DNA from: Balaenoptera acutorostrata
Taxonomy: Eukaryota > Chordata > Mammalia > Artiodactyla > Balaenopteridae
Length of the DNA stretch: 64,000 nucleotides
Assembly: GCF_949987535.1 (NCBI RefSeq)
Contig: NC_080079.1
Span: 8,002,001 to 8,066,000 of the forward strand
Reading direction: 5' to 3'
Below the pieces are notes generated by a model. The model did not search any database. It had not been told where the DNA came from and was given only the letters and a program-made list of their open reading frames with translations. The translations under genes and the position numbers were made by a program. This document shows, one piece after another, positions 1-10,730 of the stretch. Within the stretch, counting starts at the first letter, position 1. Every line of letters starts with the position of its first letter.

Positions 1-1194
1 AGCATAGGGCAGGAGAGGTGATGGACAAGCCTCTCAGACTGAAAGAACCGTTTCAGACTGAGACCGGCTTCTTCCCAGACCCCTTCCTCCCCCGTGCCCT
101 CTGGCTGGGGCAACGGCCCCCATCTGCCCGAACATGAAGTCAACCCAGCCCTCCATCCTCCCCACGCCCACATCCACTCGGTCACATGGCCTGCTGAAGC
201 CAACCCGGAAACGCTCCCTGAGTCTGTTCCATCCTCTCCTTCCTCCCAGCAGCTCTCCCCTGGGCTATGGAAATCTCTGAACTGGTCACCCGTGTCTAGT
301 CTCTCCTTCCTCCACCATCTCCAGGAGGATGGTCCTGAAACCCATCTGCATGCCTGGTCGTCACACTGATGCTTAAAAAGTTCCCTTGACCCCTTAATGT
401 CTACAAAACGAATTTTAACGTTCCCACTTTATTCATGGAATGTTGCACCTTTGTGGTGTCCCAGGCCCATGTGCAACTCCATGTGTCTTCACATGTCACT
501 CTGCCAGGAATGCCTTCACCTCTCCCTCTCTCTTTGTCTGGGAGGGTGAATCAACTGGCATGGCAATGGTTAGGGCAGCAATGCCAGAGTAGACGGCACC
601 TTTGCGTGAGTGACACGGTGGCATGCCATTTGGTAAGGGGTTTGATAGGTGAGTGTGTGTGTGTGATGTGTACCCCTTGGCATGCCCAGCCTGGCTCCTG
701 GGAGTGTCCTGCGGCAGGGCAATCTTCCTCCTGCGCCCAGTCTGGGCTGCAGCCCCTGGAAAGTGCATCATTCCTCCTTGGATGTCTAACCTGCAAGCTG
801 GGCCCACGCCCGGGCTCTGGCCCCTTGCGGAACGTCTAGTCACACCAACAGCACCGCCCAGCACGAGCCTTTGAGAAATGCGTACGTAAGCACAACTTTT
901 TGGACCTGCTGGGCTGGCAGGTGCGGGAATCTGAGCGATTGCAGTTTGCACAGGTTGACCCTCAAACAAGCGTGGCATCAATTATTTCTTGGTGAGCAGC
1001 TGTACCAGTCTTTTGTAGCATAATAATGGGGAGTTTGGGGAGCAAGCCTCTGAGAAGGCTTTGGCTGGGGAGCTTTTTCAGCTGGCTCTGTCTTTCCAGC
1101 CGCTGTCACTGAGTCGGCACGAAGAGACCTCAGCCAGCTTCCTGGGGCCTGATGACAGCCAAGCTGCAGCTCTTCCGGCGGCACCACGATGCTC
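1..1194. other. sequence without a recognised gene or repeat
   Basis: Moderately GC-rich sequence with a short TG run near 652-666. The open frames here are short and overlap on both strands, with no recognisable domain, so I assign no gene. I see no clear transposon ends. Confidence 0.5.
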
Positions 1195-1380
1195 CTTGCC
1201 AGGCACCTGGCCTCATCTCATCCTCCCCGCAGCACTAAGAGGTAGATGCTTTTATCCCTTATGAAAGATGGGGACCTTAGTGGTTAGCAAGGGGCCTCCC
1301 AGGGGCTCGCGGCAGAGCTGGAAGTAAACCTGGGCGTGTCTGACTCCCAAACTCTTGCCCTTCTGCCACTGTGTCTGTCC
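1195..1380 (-). repeat. MIR SINE fragment
   Basis: The plus strand carries the reversed MIR layout: 'gccaggcacctggcctcatctcatcctc', then a degenerate 'cccttatgaaagatgggga', then 'agctggaagtaaacctgggcgtgtctgactcc'. The order matches the reverse complement of the MIR core and tRNA-like part. It is heavily diverged, as expected for an old mammalian SINE. Confidence 0.55.
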
Positions 1381-2475
1381 CTGAGGAGTCAGGGATGAAT
1401 GCCTTTTGAACCTAGCTCCTTGCCTGTCTCTCCCACCTCATCCCCGGCCACCGCTCTCAGACACCCTGTGTTCTAGGTGCACTGAGCTTACGTCCAGGGA
1501 GTGCAGAGCAGCACAAACTCTGTGTCTTTTATGTCACATGGACAGCCAGCGCGTGCTAGAGGCTGTCTCTGTGTCAGAACGTGGCAGACTACAAAAATGA
1601 CCATGGTTCTTTCCCTCCCCAGATTCACATCTCCTTGCCATGTTACTTTGGGAGCTCTCTCATTCTTCTTTTTTTTTTTTTTAAGTTACTGCATTATTTT
1701 ATTTTTATTTTTTTATTGATGTATAGTTGATTTACAAAGTTGTGCCACTCTCTGCTATACAGCAAAGTGACTCAGTTATACACATATAGACATTCTTTTT
1801 TGTATTCTTTTCCATTATGGTTTATCACAGGATATTGAGCATAGTTCCCTGTGCTCTGCATTAGGACCTTGTTGTTTATCCATCCTATATATACTAGTTT
1901 GCATCTACCAACCCCAAACTCCCTCTCCCTCCTCCCCTCCCCCTTGGCAACCACAAGTCTGTTCTCTATGTCTGTGAGTCTGTTTCTGTTTTGTAGATAA
2001 GTTCATTTGTGTCATATTTTACATTCCACATATAAGTGATATCATATGGTATTTGTCTTTCTCTTCCTGACTTACTTCACTTAGTTTGATAATCTGTAGT
2101 TTCATCCATGTTGCTGCAAGTGGCATTATTTCATACTTTTTTATGGCTGAGTAATATTCCATTGTGTATATGTACCACATCTTCTTTATCCATTCATCTG
2201 TCGATGGACATTTAGGTTGTTTCTATGTTTTGGCTATTGTGAACAGTGCTGCTATGAACATAAGGGTGCATGTATCTTTTTGAATTACAGTTTTGTCTGG
2301 GTATATTCCCAGGAGTAGGATTGCTGGATCATATGGTAATTCTATTTTTAGTTTTCTGAGGAACCTCCGTACTGTTTTCCATAGTGGCTGTACCAACTTA
2401 ACATTCCCACCAACAGTGTAGGAGGGTTCCCTTTGCTCTACACCCCCTCCAGCATTTGTTATTTGTAGACTTTTT

Positions 2476-2779
2476 TTTTTTTAAATTAATTAATTAATTA
2501 ATTTATTTTTACTTTTGGCTGTGTTGGGTCTTCGTTTCTGTGCGAGGGCTTTCTCTAGTTGCAGCAAGTGGGGGCCACTCTTCATCGCGGTACACGGGCC
2601 TCTCACTATCGCGGCCTCTCTTGTTGCGGAGCACAGGCTCCAGACGCGCAGGCTCAGTAGTTGTGGCTCACGGGCTTAGTTGCTCCGCGGCATATGGGAT
2701 CTTCCCAGAGCAGGGCTCGAACCCGTGTCCCCTGCATTGGCAGGCAGATTCTCAACCACTGCACCACCAGGGAAGCCCC
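2476..2779 (-). mobile_element. CHR-type tRNA-derived SINE (long form) inside L1
   Basis: The minus strand reads head 'ggcttccctggtggtgcag', body with repeated 'actgagcccgtgagccacaa'-like units, and an A-rich (TAAT/TAAA) tail, seen on the plus strand as T-rich sequence at 2471-2512. A 12-bp direct repeat tgtagacttttt flanks it at 2464-2475 and 2780-2791, and the L1 text resumes exactly after it. The insertion is therefore younger than the host L1. Confidence 0.9.
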
Positions 2780-3502
2780 TGTAGACTTTTTAATGATGGC
2801 CATTCTGACTGGTGGGATGTGGTACCTTGTAGTTTTGATTTGCGTTTCTCTAATAATTAGTGATGTTGAGCATCTTTTCCTGTGCCTACTGGCCATCTGT
2901 ATGTCTTCTTTGGAGAAATGTTTATTAAGGTCTTCTGGCCATTTTTCGGTTGGGTTGTTTGCTTTTTGGTGTTGAGTTGTATGAGCTATTTGTATATTTT
3001 GTAGATTAAGCCCTTGTCTGTCGCGTCATTTGCAAATATTTTCTCCCATTCCGTTGGTTGTCTTTTCATTTTTTTTTATGGTTTCCTTTGCTGTGAAAAA
3101 GCTTGTAAGTTTGATTAGGTCCCATTTGTTTATTTTTGTTTTTATTTCTATTGCCTTGGGAGACTGACATAAGAAAACATTTGTATGATTTATGTCAGAG
3201 AATGTTTTGCCTATGCTCTCTTCTAGGAGTTTTATGGTGTCATGTCTTATGTTTAAGTCTTTAAGCCATTTTGAGTTTATTTTTGTGCATGGTGTGAAGG
3301 TGTGTTCTAACTTCATTGATTTACATGCAGCTGTCCAACTTTCTCAGCACCACTTGTAAAGAGACTGTCTTTTTTCCATTTTATATCCTTGCCTCCTTTG
3401 TTGAAGGTTAATTGACTGTAGGTGTGTGGGTTTATTTTTGGGCTCTCTGTTCTGTTCCATTGATCCGTATGCCTATTTTTGTACCAATGCCACAATGTTT
3501 GG

Positions 3503-4824
3503 TTTTTTTTTTTTTTTTTAAGGTCTCAGCTCAAGTTTAATAAAACTACAAAAGACCAAAAGTGATACCCTACTACTATACACATCAGTTTGCTTGCCCC
3601 ATAATACAGCTCAGGCCATTCCCTCCAGAGGAAGAAAGGCTGGCTTCCCCAACCCCTGCAGGAAAGGCCTGTCCTGTCCCGCACCACATCTTGGCTGAGT
3701 GTAAGGTCTTGTGTTTTAAGCATGACAATAGTACAGAAGAGGTTTTGCTCTCATGGCCACCTACTGCAGCCTGGCCCTAAAATGGCCCAGCGCTCACTTC
3801 TGCTTAGAGAAATATTCTTGGCTCTTCTGGACATCAGGCTTGATGGTATCACTGCCAGGCTTCCAGCCAGCTGGGTACACTTCCCCATGTTTGTCAGTAA
3901 ACTGGAGGGCCTGAACTAGTCTCAGGGTCTCATCCACAGAACGGCCAACAGGAAGGTCATTTATGGTGATCTGTCGAAGGATACCTTTATCATCAATAAT
4001 AAAAAGGCCCCTGAATGAGATGCCTTTATCAGCCATTAAGACCCCATAGTCCGGGCTTCCCTGGTGGTGCAGTGGTTAAGAATCTGCCTGCCAAAGCAAG
4101 GGACACGGGTTTGAGCCCTGGTCCGGGAAGATCCCACATGCCGCGGAGCAACTAAGCCCGTGTGCCACAACTACTGAGCCTGAGCTCTAGACCCCACATG
4201 CCACAACCACTGAGCCCACGTGCCACAACTGCTGAAGCCTGCGTGCCTGGAGCCCGTGCTCTGCAACAAGAGAAGCCACAACAATGAGAAGCCCACGCAC
4301 CGCAACGAAGAGTAGCCCCCGTTCACCGTAACTAGATAAAGCCCGCGCACAGCAATGAAGACCCAACACAGCCATAAACAAATAAATAAATAAATTTATT
4401 AAAAACAAAAAAAGACCCCATAGTTCTGAGCAATGGTGCGCTTGGGGTCTGATATCAAGGGAATTTTCATGGGTCCCAGTCCTCCTTGTTTCTTGGGTGT
4501 GTTGATCCATGCCAGGTGACAGAAGTGAGAATCCACAGAAGCACCAATCACTTGGAAGTTGAGTTTCTTAAATTCTTCTGCCCTATCACTGAAAGCAATG
4601 ATCTCTGTGGGGCACACAAAGGTGAAGTCAAGAGGGTAAAAGAAGAACACAACATATTTTCCTTTGTAGTCAGATAGGCTGATATCTTTGAACTGACCAT
4701 CTGGCATTACAGCAGTTGCTTTGAACTGGGGGGCACGGTGCCCAATTTTGGCATTTCCTGAAGACATATTGCTATCAGCATTTCTCACAGACAAACCACC
4801 GAGGACAGTCAGGAAGGAGACACA
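3503..4824 (-). pseudogene. PRDX1: processed pseudogene (retrocopy) of peroxiredoxin 1, split by a SINE
   Basis: This is an intronless copy of PRDX1, the cytosolic 2-Cys peroxiredoxin that reduces peroxides using thioredoxin. The minus-strand frame starts at ATG 4767-4765 and runs to the SINE at about 4412. It resumes at 4037 and stops at 3796-3794. Without the SINE and one TSD copy the coding length is 600 nt, that is 199 codons plus stop, the normal family length, with no frameshift or internal stop. The peroxidatic site FVCPTE (Cys52, codon about 4614-4612) and Cys83 (SHFCHLAW) are kept. Cys71 is Phe, and the resolving Cys173 is Tyr (GEVYPAG, codon 3877-3875). The 3' UTR is present, with an ATTAAA signal (complement of 3536-3541) and a poly(A) tail (T run about 3503-3519). 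It sits in a minus-strand L1, whose text resumes at about 4825. Retroposition is certain. Function is very unlikely because a CHR SINE interrupts the frame at about codon 118. Confidence 0.95.
4051..4411 (+). mobile_element. CHR-type SINE (long form) inside the PRDX1 retrocopy
   Basis: The head 'gggcttccctggtggtgcag' is followed by the tRNA-like box region ('gggtttgagccctggtcc'), the CHR body and a TAAA-rich tail at about 4378-4411. A perfect 13-bp duplication aagaccccatagt lies at 4038-4050 and 4412-4424. The duplicated bases are PRDX1 coding sequence, so the SINE entered after the retrocopy was in place. Confidence 0.95.
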
Positions 4825-5545
4825 CCACTGTTTTGATTTCTGTAGCTTTGTAGTATTGTCTGAAGTCTGGGAGATTTATGCCTCCTGCTTTGTTTGTTTT
4901 TTCTCAGACTTGCTCTAGCACTTCTGGGTCTTTTATGGTTCCATATAAATTTTTGAATTATTTGTTCTAGTTCTGTGAAAAATGTCATGAGTAATTTGAT
5001 AGGGATTGCATTAAATCTGTAGATTGATTTGAGTAGTATTGCCATTTTAACAATATTAATTCTTCCAATCCAAGAGCATGGGATATCTTTCCATTTCTTT
5101 GAATCCTCTTTTATTTCCTTTATTAACGTTTTATAATTCTCAGTGTATAAGTCTTTCACTTCCTTGGTCAGGTTTATTCCTAGGTATTTAAAAAAATTTT
5201 TTTGGTGTGATTTTAAAAGGTATTGTTTTTACATTCCCTTTCTGATATTTCATTGTTAGTGTAAAGGATGCAACCTATTTCTGAATGTTAATCTTGTATC
5301 CTACTACTTTGCTGAATTCATTTATTAGATCTAGTAGCTTTTGTGTGGAGTCCTTAGGGTTTTCTATACGTAGTATCATGTCATCTGCATATAGTGACAA
5401 TTTTACCTCTTCCCTTCCAGTTTGGATACCTTTTATTTCTTTTTCTTGTCTGATTGCTGAGGCTAGGACTTCCAATACTATGTTGAAGAGAAGTGGTGAG
5501 AGTGGGCATCCTTGTCTTGTTCCAGATTTTAGTGGGGTGCCTTTT

Positions 5546-6345
5546 CATTCTTACTCTAGACTTGGCCATGAACTTGCTTTGGCCAGTGTAACATCTGCAA
5601 ACATGCTGCAGGTAGAAACTTGAGGAGCCTACACAGTGGGCTGGTCCTCTCTTGCTGCTCCTGGAACCCTGCCTCCTTGTGAAGAAGCATAGGCCAGCCT
5701 CCTGGATGATGAGAGTCCTATGGCCTAGTTACATCTGCTGCCTGGTTGACATTCAGCCAACTGCCAGACATGTAGGTGAGGCATTTTAGATCATCAGCCA
5801 CCAGCCGACCACAATCTGAGCACAGACACACGAGTGAGCCCAGGAGAGGTTGGCTGATACTGCCCAAAGCACCAGAACTGCCCACTGACCCACAGAATTG
5901 TGAGCTAAATAAATGTGGGTTTATTTTTTAATTAAAAAAATTTATTTATTTTATTTATTTTTGGCTGCACTGGGTCTTCATTGCTGCGCGTGGGCTTTCT
6001 CTAGTTGCGGTGAGCGGGGGCTACTCTTCGTTGTGGTGTGTGGGCTTCCCATTGCGGTGACTTGTTGTGGAGCATGGGCTCTAGGCACGCAGGCTTCAGT
6101 AGTTGTGGCATGTGGGCTCAGTAGTTGTGGCTCATGGGCTCTAGAGTGCAAGCTTGGTAGCTGTGGCACATGGGCTTTGTTTCTCTGTGGCATGTGGGAT
6201 CTTCCCAGACCAGGGCTTGAACCCATGTTCCCTGCATTGGCAGGCAGATTCTTAACCACTGTGCCACCAGGGAAGCCCCACGTGTGTTGTTTTAAACCAC
6301 TAAATTTGGAGTGTTTTGTTATGCAGCAAGAGCTAACCGATACAA
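5546..6345 (+). mobile_element. MaLR-type (MLT1-like) LTR remnant, split by a SINE
   Basis: The 3' part has the typical end of this LTR group: 'gacccacagaattgtgagctaaataaatgtg', then after the SINE 'tgttgttttaaaccactaaatttggagtgttttgttatgcagcaagagctaaccgatacaag'. Upstream, 'cagccaactgccagacatgtaggtgag' and 'agcaccagaactgcccactgacccacag' fit the same family. The 5' limit is uncertain; it may begin at the L1 boundary or further in. Confidence 0.6.
5922..6278 (-). mobile_element. CHR-type SINE (long form) inside an LTR remnant
   Basis: The T-rich start (tail on the minus strand) is followed by 'ggctgcactgggtcttcattgctgcgcgtgggctttctctagttgcgg' and ends in 'gtgccaccagggaagcccc'. Diverged flanks (atgtgggtt near 5913 and acgtgtgtt near 6280) probably represent the target duplication. 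The 160-codon open frame read across it on the plus strand is an artefact of the SINE body. Confidence 0.9.
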
Positions 6346-6349
6346 GACA

Positions 6350-6965
6350 TTATGTTTTAGTTACTATTGCTTATAACAAACCACCTCAAACTTAAATGCT
6401 TAAAACAACCATTTTTTCTTGCTAATGGATGTGAATTAGGGATTTGGACAGGGCATGGCAGGAATGGCAGGTCTCTGCTGTCTGATGTCTGGAGCCTCAA
6501 CTGGAAAGACTCAAGGGCTAATGATCTGGATTATTAAAAGACGGGGGCTGGAATCATCTGGAGTTGTCTTCACTCACTTCTGATAGTTGATATCGTCTGT
6601 TAGCTGGCATCTCAGCAGGGGCTGTCCATTGGAGCAGCCACGTGTGGCCTCCCCACATGGCCTGAGCTTCCCCACAGCATGGTGGCTTCCAGGTAGCTGG
6701 GCTTTAATGGAGGCCCAGGGTTCCGATGGGGAGTATACCAGCTAACAAGGGGGAAGGGAACTGCCTTGTATGACCTTGCCTCAGAATTTACTCAGCATCA
6801 CTTCTGCTACCTTCTATGGGTCACAGGTCAGTCACAAGCTCTCTGCTCCCCCCAGATTCTAGAGAAGGGAATTAGACTCCACCTTGACGGGGGAGTGGCA
6901 AGTTTTAGAGGAGCATATGGAGCAGGAAACGCATTGTGGTCACTTTGGGATAATATACTCTGCCA
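6350..6965 (-). mobile_element. probable old LTR remnant of MaLR type
   Basis: The plus strand begins 'agttactattgcttataacaaaccacctcaaacttaaatgcttaaaacaacc', the reversed end typical of MaLR-group LTRs. It runs through sequence resembling the LTR body ('ggagcctcaactggaaagactcaagg') and ends near 'ttgggataatatactctgccac'. It is strongly diverged, so family and limits are guesses. Confidence 0.4.
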
Positions 6966-6972
6966 CCCATCA

Positions 6973-7135
6973 TCTCACTCAATTCTTATGACAACACAGT
7001 GAGGTAGGTACTATCATTATCCCCCTTTTTCAGGTGAAAAAAACCAAGGCTCAGATGGTTGGTGATGTTCTCAAGGGCCCGTGGTCAGGAATGTTGGAGC
7101 TGAGTCTAACCACTGCCCTCTACTGCCTTTCCTGG
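6973..7135 (-). repeat. MIR SINE fragment
   Basis: The reversed MIR core is clear: 'caattcttatgacaacacagtgaggtaggtactatcattatcccc', then 'aaccaaggctcagatggttggtgatgttctcaagggcc', ending in the degraded 'gagctgagtctaaccactgcc'. Confidence 0.75.
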
Positions 7136-7644
7136 GCTGTCTTTTGGGACTGGATCTAGTGTCTCAGTCGACTTTTCACTCCTCTCTCTCAGCTTTGTGT
7201 TTTTGTCTCCACTTGAATGGGTACATCTAACAAGGAGCTGCTTCTCAATGTCCCTCTCAACCTTGCTGGGGGTCCTCACCATTTCCTTAATGACTGTTTA
7301 GAGGCCAGGGGTCTGTTATTGTGGGGGGAGGTGGGTAGGGACACAAATAATGTGCTTGACTGATCACCACCCGTCCTCCTTCTACAAAAACAGATGAAGT
7401 TTGAAGGTACCTAGTAGGCAACTTGAATTTAAATCCTAACAGGATGGAAATAGGGGTCGTATCTCTGGTCTTTAAAAGATTAATGTTTGTGTTACAAAAA
7501 TTATTACCACGTGAGTATTTGCAGTCCTGTTTTCTACTCTGACCCCCTCCCAGCCCACTAAAAATTCCAGCTTTGCCCACTGACATTTCCCTCCTCCATT
7601 CTTAGGGAAAAAAATGGGAGGATCCATATTGATCGCAGTGTTCT
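7136..7644. other. no recognised gene or repeat
   Basis: Open frames here are short and without recognisable domains. I see no transposon ends. Composition is ordinary for an intergenic region. Confidence 0.45.
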
Positions 7645-7736
7645 GTGAAGTTTTTAAAATAACTTTTATTGACATATAAAATACATGTATGATATGTGTT
7701 GATGGCCACAATGTCCATTAGCAGGAGGATGGAATA

Positions 7737-7815
7737 AGGCTGTCAGATAAAAGACAGAATACTCTGTTAAATTTGAACCTTGGATAAACAACAAATACTT
7801 TTTGCTGTGAGCATT
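7737..7815 (+). repeat. left arm of a MER53-like palindromic DNA transposon
   Basis: 'ggctgtcagataaaagacag...ctgttaaatttgaaccttggataaacaacaaatac' aligns well with the reverse complement of 8385-8455. The element family is short, non-autonomous and palindromic (hAT-like). A possible partner arm lies about 555 bp away. Confidence 0.6.
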
Positions 7816-8370
7816 TTTTTTTTTACAGCATTCCAAGTACTTTAATTTGTGACAGAGCCAAAACAAATAAAAGAATGATAAAAACATTCTTTTAATTGTA
7901 AAGAGTGCTCATATTTGAGTTTGGTTTTTTTCCCCTGCAGGTATTGTGAACACCGATAATTTCTGAAACACAAATCTTGATCTGGATACTTGCAACAAAC
8001 TTTTATAATCTCTGCCTGAATAAGAAGTGAATAAGAAACGTACTTATAAAGTATGTTGACTATACAATGTGATATGAGCATGTCTCACAGTGTACAGTTT
8101 GATGAATCATCACAGAGTGGAACATCTGTTTCTTGTGTTTCAGATCAAGAAGCAGAACATTCAGGCTCCCCAAATGTCTCTTGTGCCCTCATCCAGGAGC
8201 TACCAATTCCCCCACTATCCTGACTTCTAACAGCAGGGGTGAGTTTGCCTGTTTTTGGATACCATGTAAATAGAAATACCCAGTTTGGATTCTCTTAGGC
8301 TTTTGTTCATCATTATGTCTGTGACATCATCCATACACAGCAGTAGAGCATTTTGGGTAATATTACTGTG

Positions 8371-8455
8371 TAGGGCATACTTATGCTAAAATATTATTTG
8401 TTGTTTATCTGAAATTCAAATTTTACTGGGTGTCCTGTATTTTATTGGCCAACCT
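8371..8455 (+). repeat. right arm of a MER53-like palindromic DNA transposon
   Basis: 'gggcatacttatgctaaaatattatttgttgtttatctgaaattcaaattttactgggtgtcctgtattttattggcc' matches the right half of a fuller copy at about 27496-27660, and is the inverted counterpart of 7737-7815. Confidence 0.65.
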
Positions 8456-8881
8456 TATTCCATTCTCCCGTTAACGGACATTTTGTAGTTTTCCGTTTGG
8501 GGCTACTATGAATAGAGCTGCTACGAATATTCTAGTACCTGACTTTTGGTGAACATATGGACTCATTTCTTTTGGGTATTTACCTAGGAGCGGAATTTCT
8601 GGGTCATAGGGAATGCATATGCTCAGCTTGGTGTATACTGCCAAGAGGCGTTCCAAATGGTACCCACTTACACTCCAGCCAGCAGCGTGCGAAAGTTCCA
8701 GTTGCTCTGCATCCTCGCCAATACTTGGCATTTTCTGTCTTTTTCATTGTAGTCACTCTAGTGGGTGTGTTCGTTTTTAATTTCACCGTGGTTTTAATTT
8801 GCACATCCCTGAGGACTCCTAAAGCTGGGCCCCTTCTCGCCTGCCTAGTGGCCATTTGGGCCTCCTCCGTTGTGGGCATTT

Positions 8882-9022
8882 ATTTATTTATTTATTTTTA
8901 TTTTTTTATTTTTTTGGCCACACTGCATGGCTTGTGGGATCTTAGTTCCCCGACCAGGGATTGAACCCACGCCCTAGGCAGTGAAAGCTCGGAGTCCTAA
9001 CCACTGGACCGCCAGGAAATTC
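8882..9022 (-). mobile_element. CHR-type SINE (short form)
   Basis: A TTTA-rich tail on the plus strand, then 'ggccacactgcatggcttgtgggatcttagttccccgaccagggattgaaccc' and the head 'ccactggaccgccaggaaattcc'. It is flanked by cctccgttgtgggcattt (8864-8881) and cctccgtgggcattt (9023-9037), a duplication differing by two bases. Confidence 0.92.
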
Positions 9023-9070
9023 CCTCCGTGGGCATTTCTTGTATCACTGGGATACAAGTTATGTGTCAGA

Positions 9071-10713
9071 TATATGTCAACTATCTTTTCTTGGGGAGTT
9101 TTAGGGAACAGTGAGAGAGGATTTCTGGCTAGCTGTGGGTCTTGTGGGTGACATAGAAGAATGGGGTGGAAGGAGGAGTTTGATAAGAATTGCTCTAGAT
9201 AGTGAGCTGGATCTCCTCTAAAGGGCTTTGAGAAGCGCACGTGAAGACCACACTGTGCTTCTTTGAATGCTTACTCATTCTGAGACTGAGCAACCCTTAA
9301 GTATATTCAGATCTTGACATGAGGGTGCAGCTAAATTTCCATTGTATTGAGTTTATAACATGTCTTGGGAAATTTAACCTGGATGGTTAGAAGCACGTCT
9401 AAGAAATTTGTATATGTCCCAGGGTAGACTCTATTGACGGGAGAGGTCATCCCTAAGAGAATGGAGATCCTTATTTTTCATAGAAGGATAAAACGCCACC
9501 CCCACCCCCCCCGAACACACACTTGATAAGAATAAAATGTGTAGTATTTGAACACTAGTGGCATCTAAAAGGTCCACTTAATTCATAAATCAAGGCTGCA
9601 CAGCACATGATATTTATGGCAACTCTTGCTGGATGAAATATTAAAATTTGTAAGAATTGTAAATGCTGTCACACAAAATGCTACAGTCACCGGGCATAAT
9701 TGATGACTTCCTCTTGGATCTATTGAATAAATTAATTTCATTGCTATACAGATGATATTAATATGCTTTTATAATTAATTTAGTTCTGAGAACTGCTTTG
9801 GGTGCCAAGATTTCACTGGGGGGAGAAAATGGCTCAAGGTAAAAGGCGACACATGAAGAATAATTTGGAAATCAAATAGAGAATAACACTCTAATAGGAG
9901 ATAGCAGGCTTGGGGGGATCTTGTCGTAAAGGGAACACACCAGGCAATTGAGGCGGATATTAAGCCAGAATTGTGTATTTCTGAAGTGGCCTCATTTTCC
10001 TGGGGATTCATCGTGTCTCGAAGTGGTGGTTTAAGAATGGGGTAAGTGGAAAGCCTCCCTCTTCAGTGGGGTTTGTCGGGCGCTCTTGAGACTGAAGCCT
10101 TCAGCCTACAGAGCTGGTCTCAGAGCAGCGTTCTGAGGGCGTCCAGGGAGGGGCATCAAATTATCAAGGATGTCGATTACTCAGAAAGCAGGATCCCTCC
10201 CAGCGGGTTCTTTACAACTAAACAACCAAAAAAACCCAACCATTTACAGAGCCCTTTCTTCTTGCCAGGCATGGTGCTAAGTTCTTTGCATCTATTTTGT
10301 CAACAGGATTGTTTCTTTCCTCCTTGAAAAAATAACCTTCGACTTATTACAAAATAATGCATGTTTGGGGGTTATTCTTTAGAAAACATAGTTGAACAAA
10401 TTCAGTCATGCTTTCACCCCTGGGGTGCGCCATTCCCAGGGCTCCGTTTGGGGTGGTGGTTGGAAGCTGCAGCCCGTAAAGTGGTGGATGTTGGACCATG
10501 GACTGTTTTCCCAATACTTTCCCCTTTCCTTAAAAGGATCCCCCCAAACGTGGAGAAGTGCTTTGCTTGGAGAGAATCTTTTATATTTCCCCCTCACCCA
10601 AGTGCTTGGGTAAAGTATAAGACTTAGACATGGCCTGATTTAAAGAGTCATATTTCATGAAAAAAATCTCCTAAAGCATGGTCAGTTCAGATGCAATTGT
10701 GGGAAAGAGAAAT
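9071..10713. other. AT-rich sequence, no recognised gene
   Basis: No repeat or coding domain recognised. There is a C-rich run at about 9496-9511 and an AT-rich block at 9540-9790. Open frames at 10046-10327 and 10361-10627 have no recognisable domain and overlap frames on the other strand. It may be unique sequence. Confidence 0.45.
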
Positions 10714-10730
10714 GATCTTTCTCTAATTTT

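Larger units (their letters stand above)
1668..5545 (-). mobile_element. L1 LINE, 5'-truncated, carrying two later insertions
   Basis: The 3' end lies at low coordinates, with a poly(T) run at about 1669-1682 (the poly(A) tail on the minus strand). L1 ORF2 fragments then follow in order toward high coordinates. Stretches at 3026-3316 and 3313-3495 encode the C-terminal ORF2 region, 4830-5159 encodes a typical ORF2 stretch ([20 protein letters not shown]), and 5275-5475 holds the reverse-transcriptase motif YADDM. Stops and frameshifts break every frame. The copy ends near 5540 within the RT domain, so it is strongly 5'-truncated. It is interrupted by a CHR SINE (about 2476-2779) and by a PRDX1 retrocopy (about 3503-4824). 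Flanking 'cattctt' strings near 1661 and 5546 may be the target-site duplication, but this is weak. Confidence 0.88.
7645..9070 (-). mobile_element. old L1 (L1M-type) remnants, minus strand, with insertions
   Basis: Pieces appear in L1 order. There is a 3' UTR-like part at 7645-7736 ('aataacttttattgacatataaaatac'). A second is at about 8087-8345 ('gtgtacagtttgatgaatcatcac', 'cccccactatcctgacttctaacagc'). The C-terminal ORF2 region is at about 8456-8880 and 9023-9070 ('ggctactatgaatagagctgctacgaatattc', 'gagcggaatttctgggtcatagggaatgcat'). It is much more diverged than the L1 at 1.7-5.5 kb. MER53-like arms and a short CHR SINE interrupt it. Confidence 0.7.

Noticed and set aside
4051..4130. tRNA-like promoter boxes in SINE heads
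   Set aside because: The CHR head derives from a tRNA, but the copies lack a complete cloverleaf and are SINE parts, not tRNA genes.
5275..5475. reverse-transcriptase motif YADDM
   Set aside because: It belongs to a broken, truncated L1 ORF2, not to a functional or novel reverse transcriptase.
5913..6395. 160-codon frame rich in Cys, Gly and Leu
   Set aside because: It is read through the reversed body of a CHR SINE; the same peptide pattern appears at other SINE copies.
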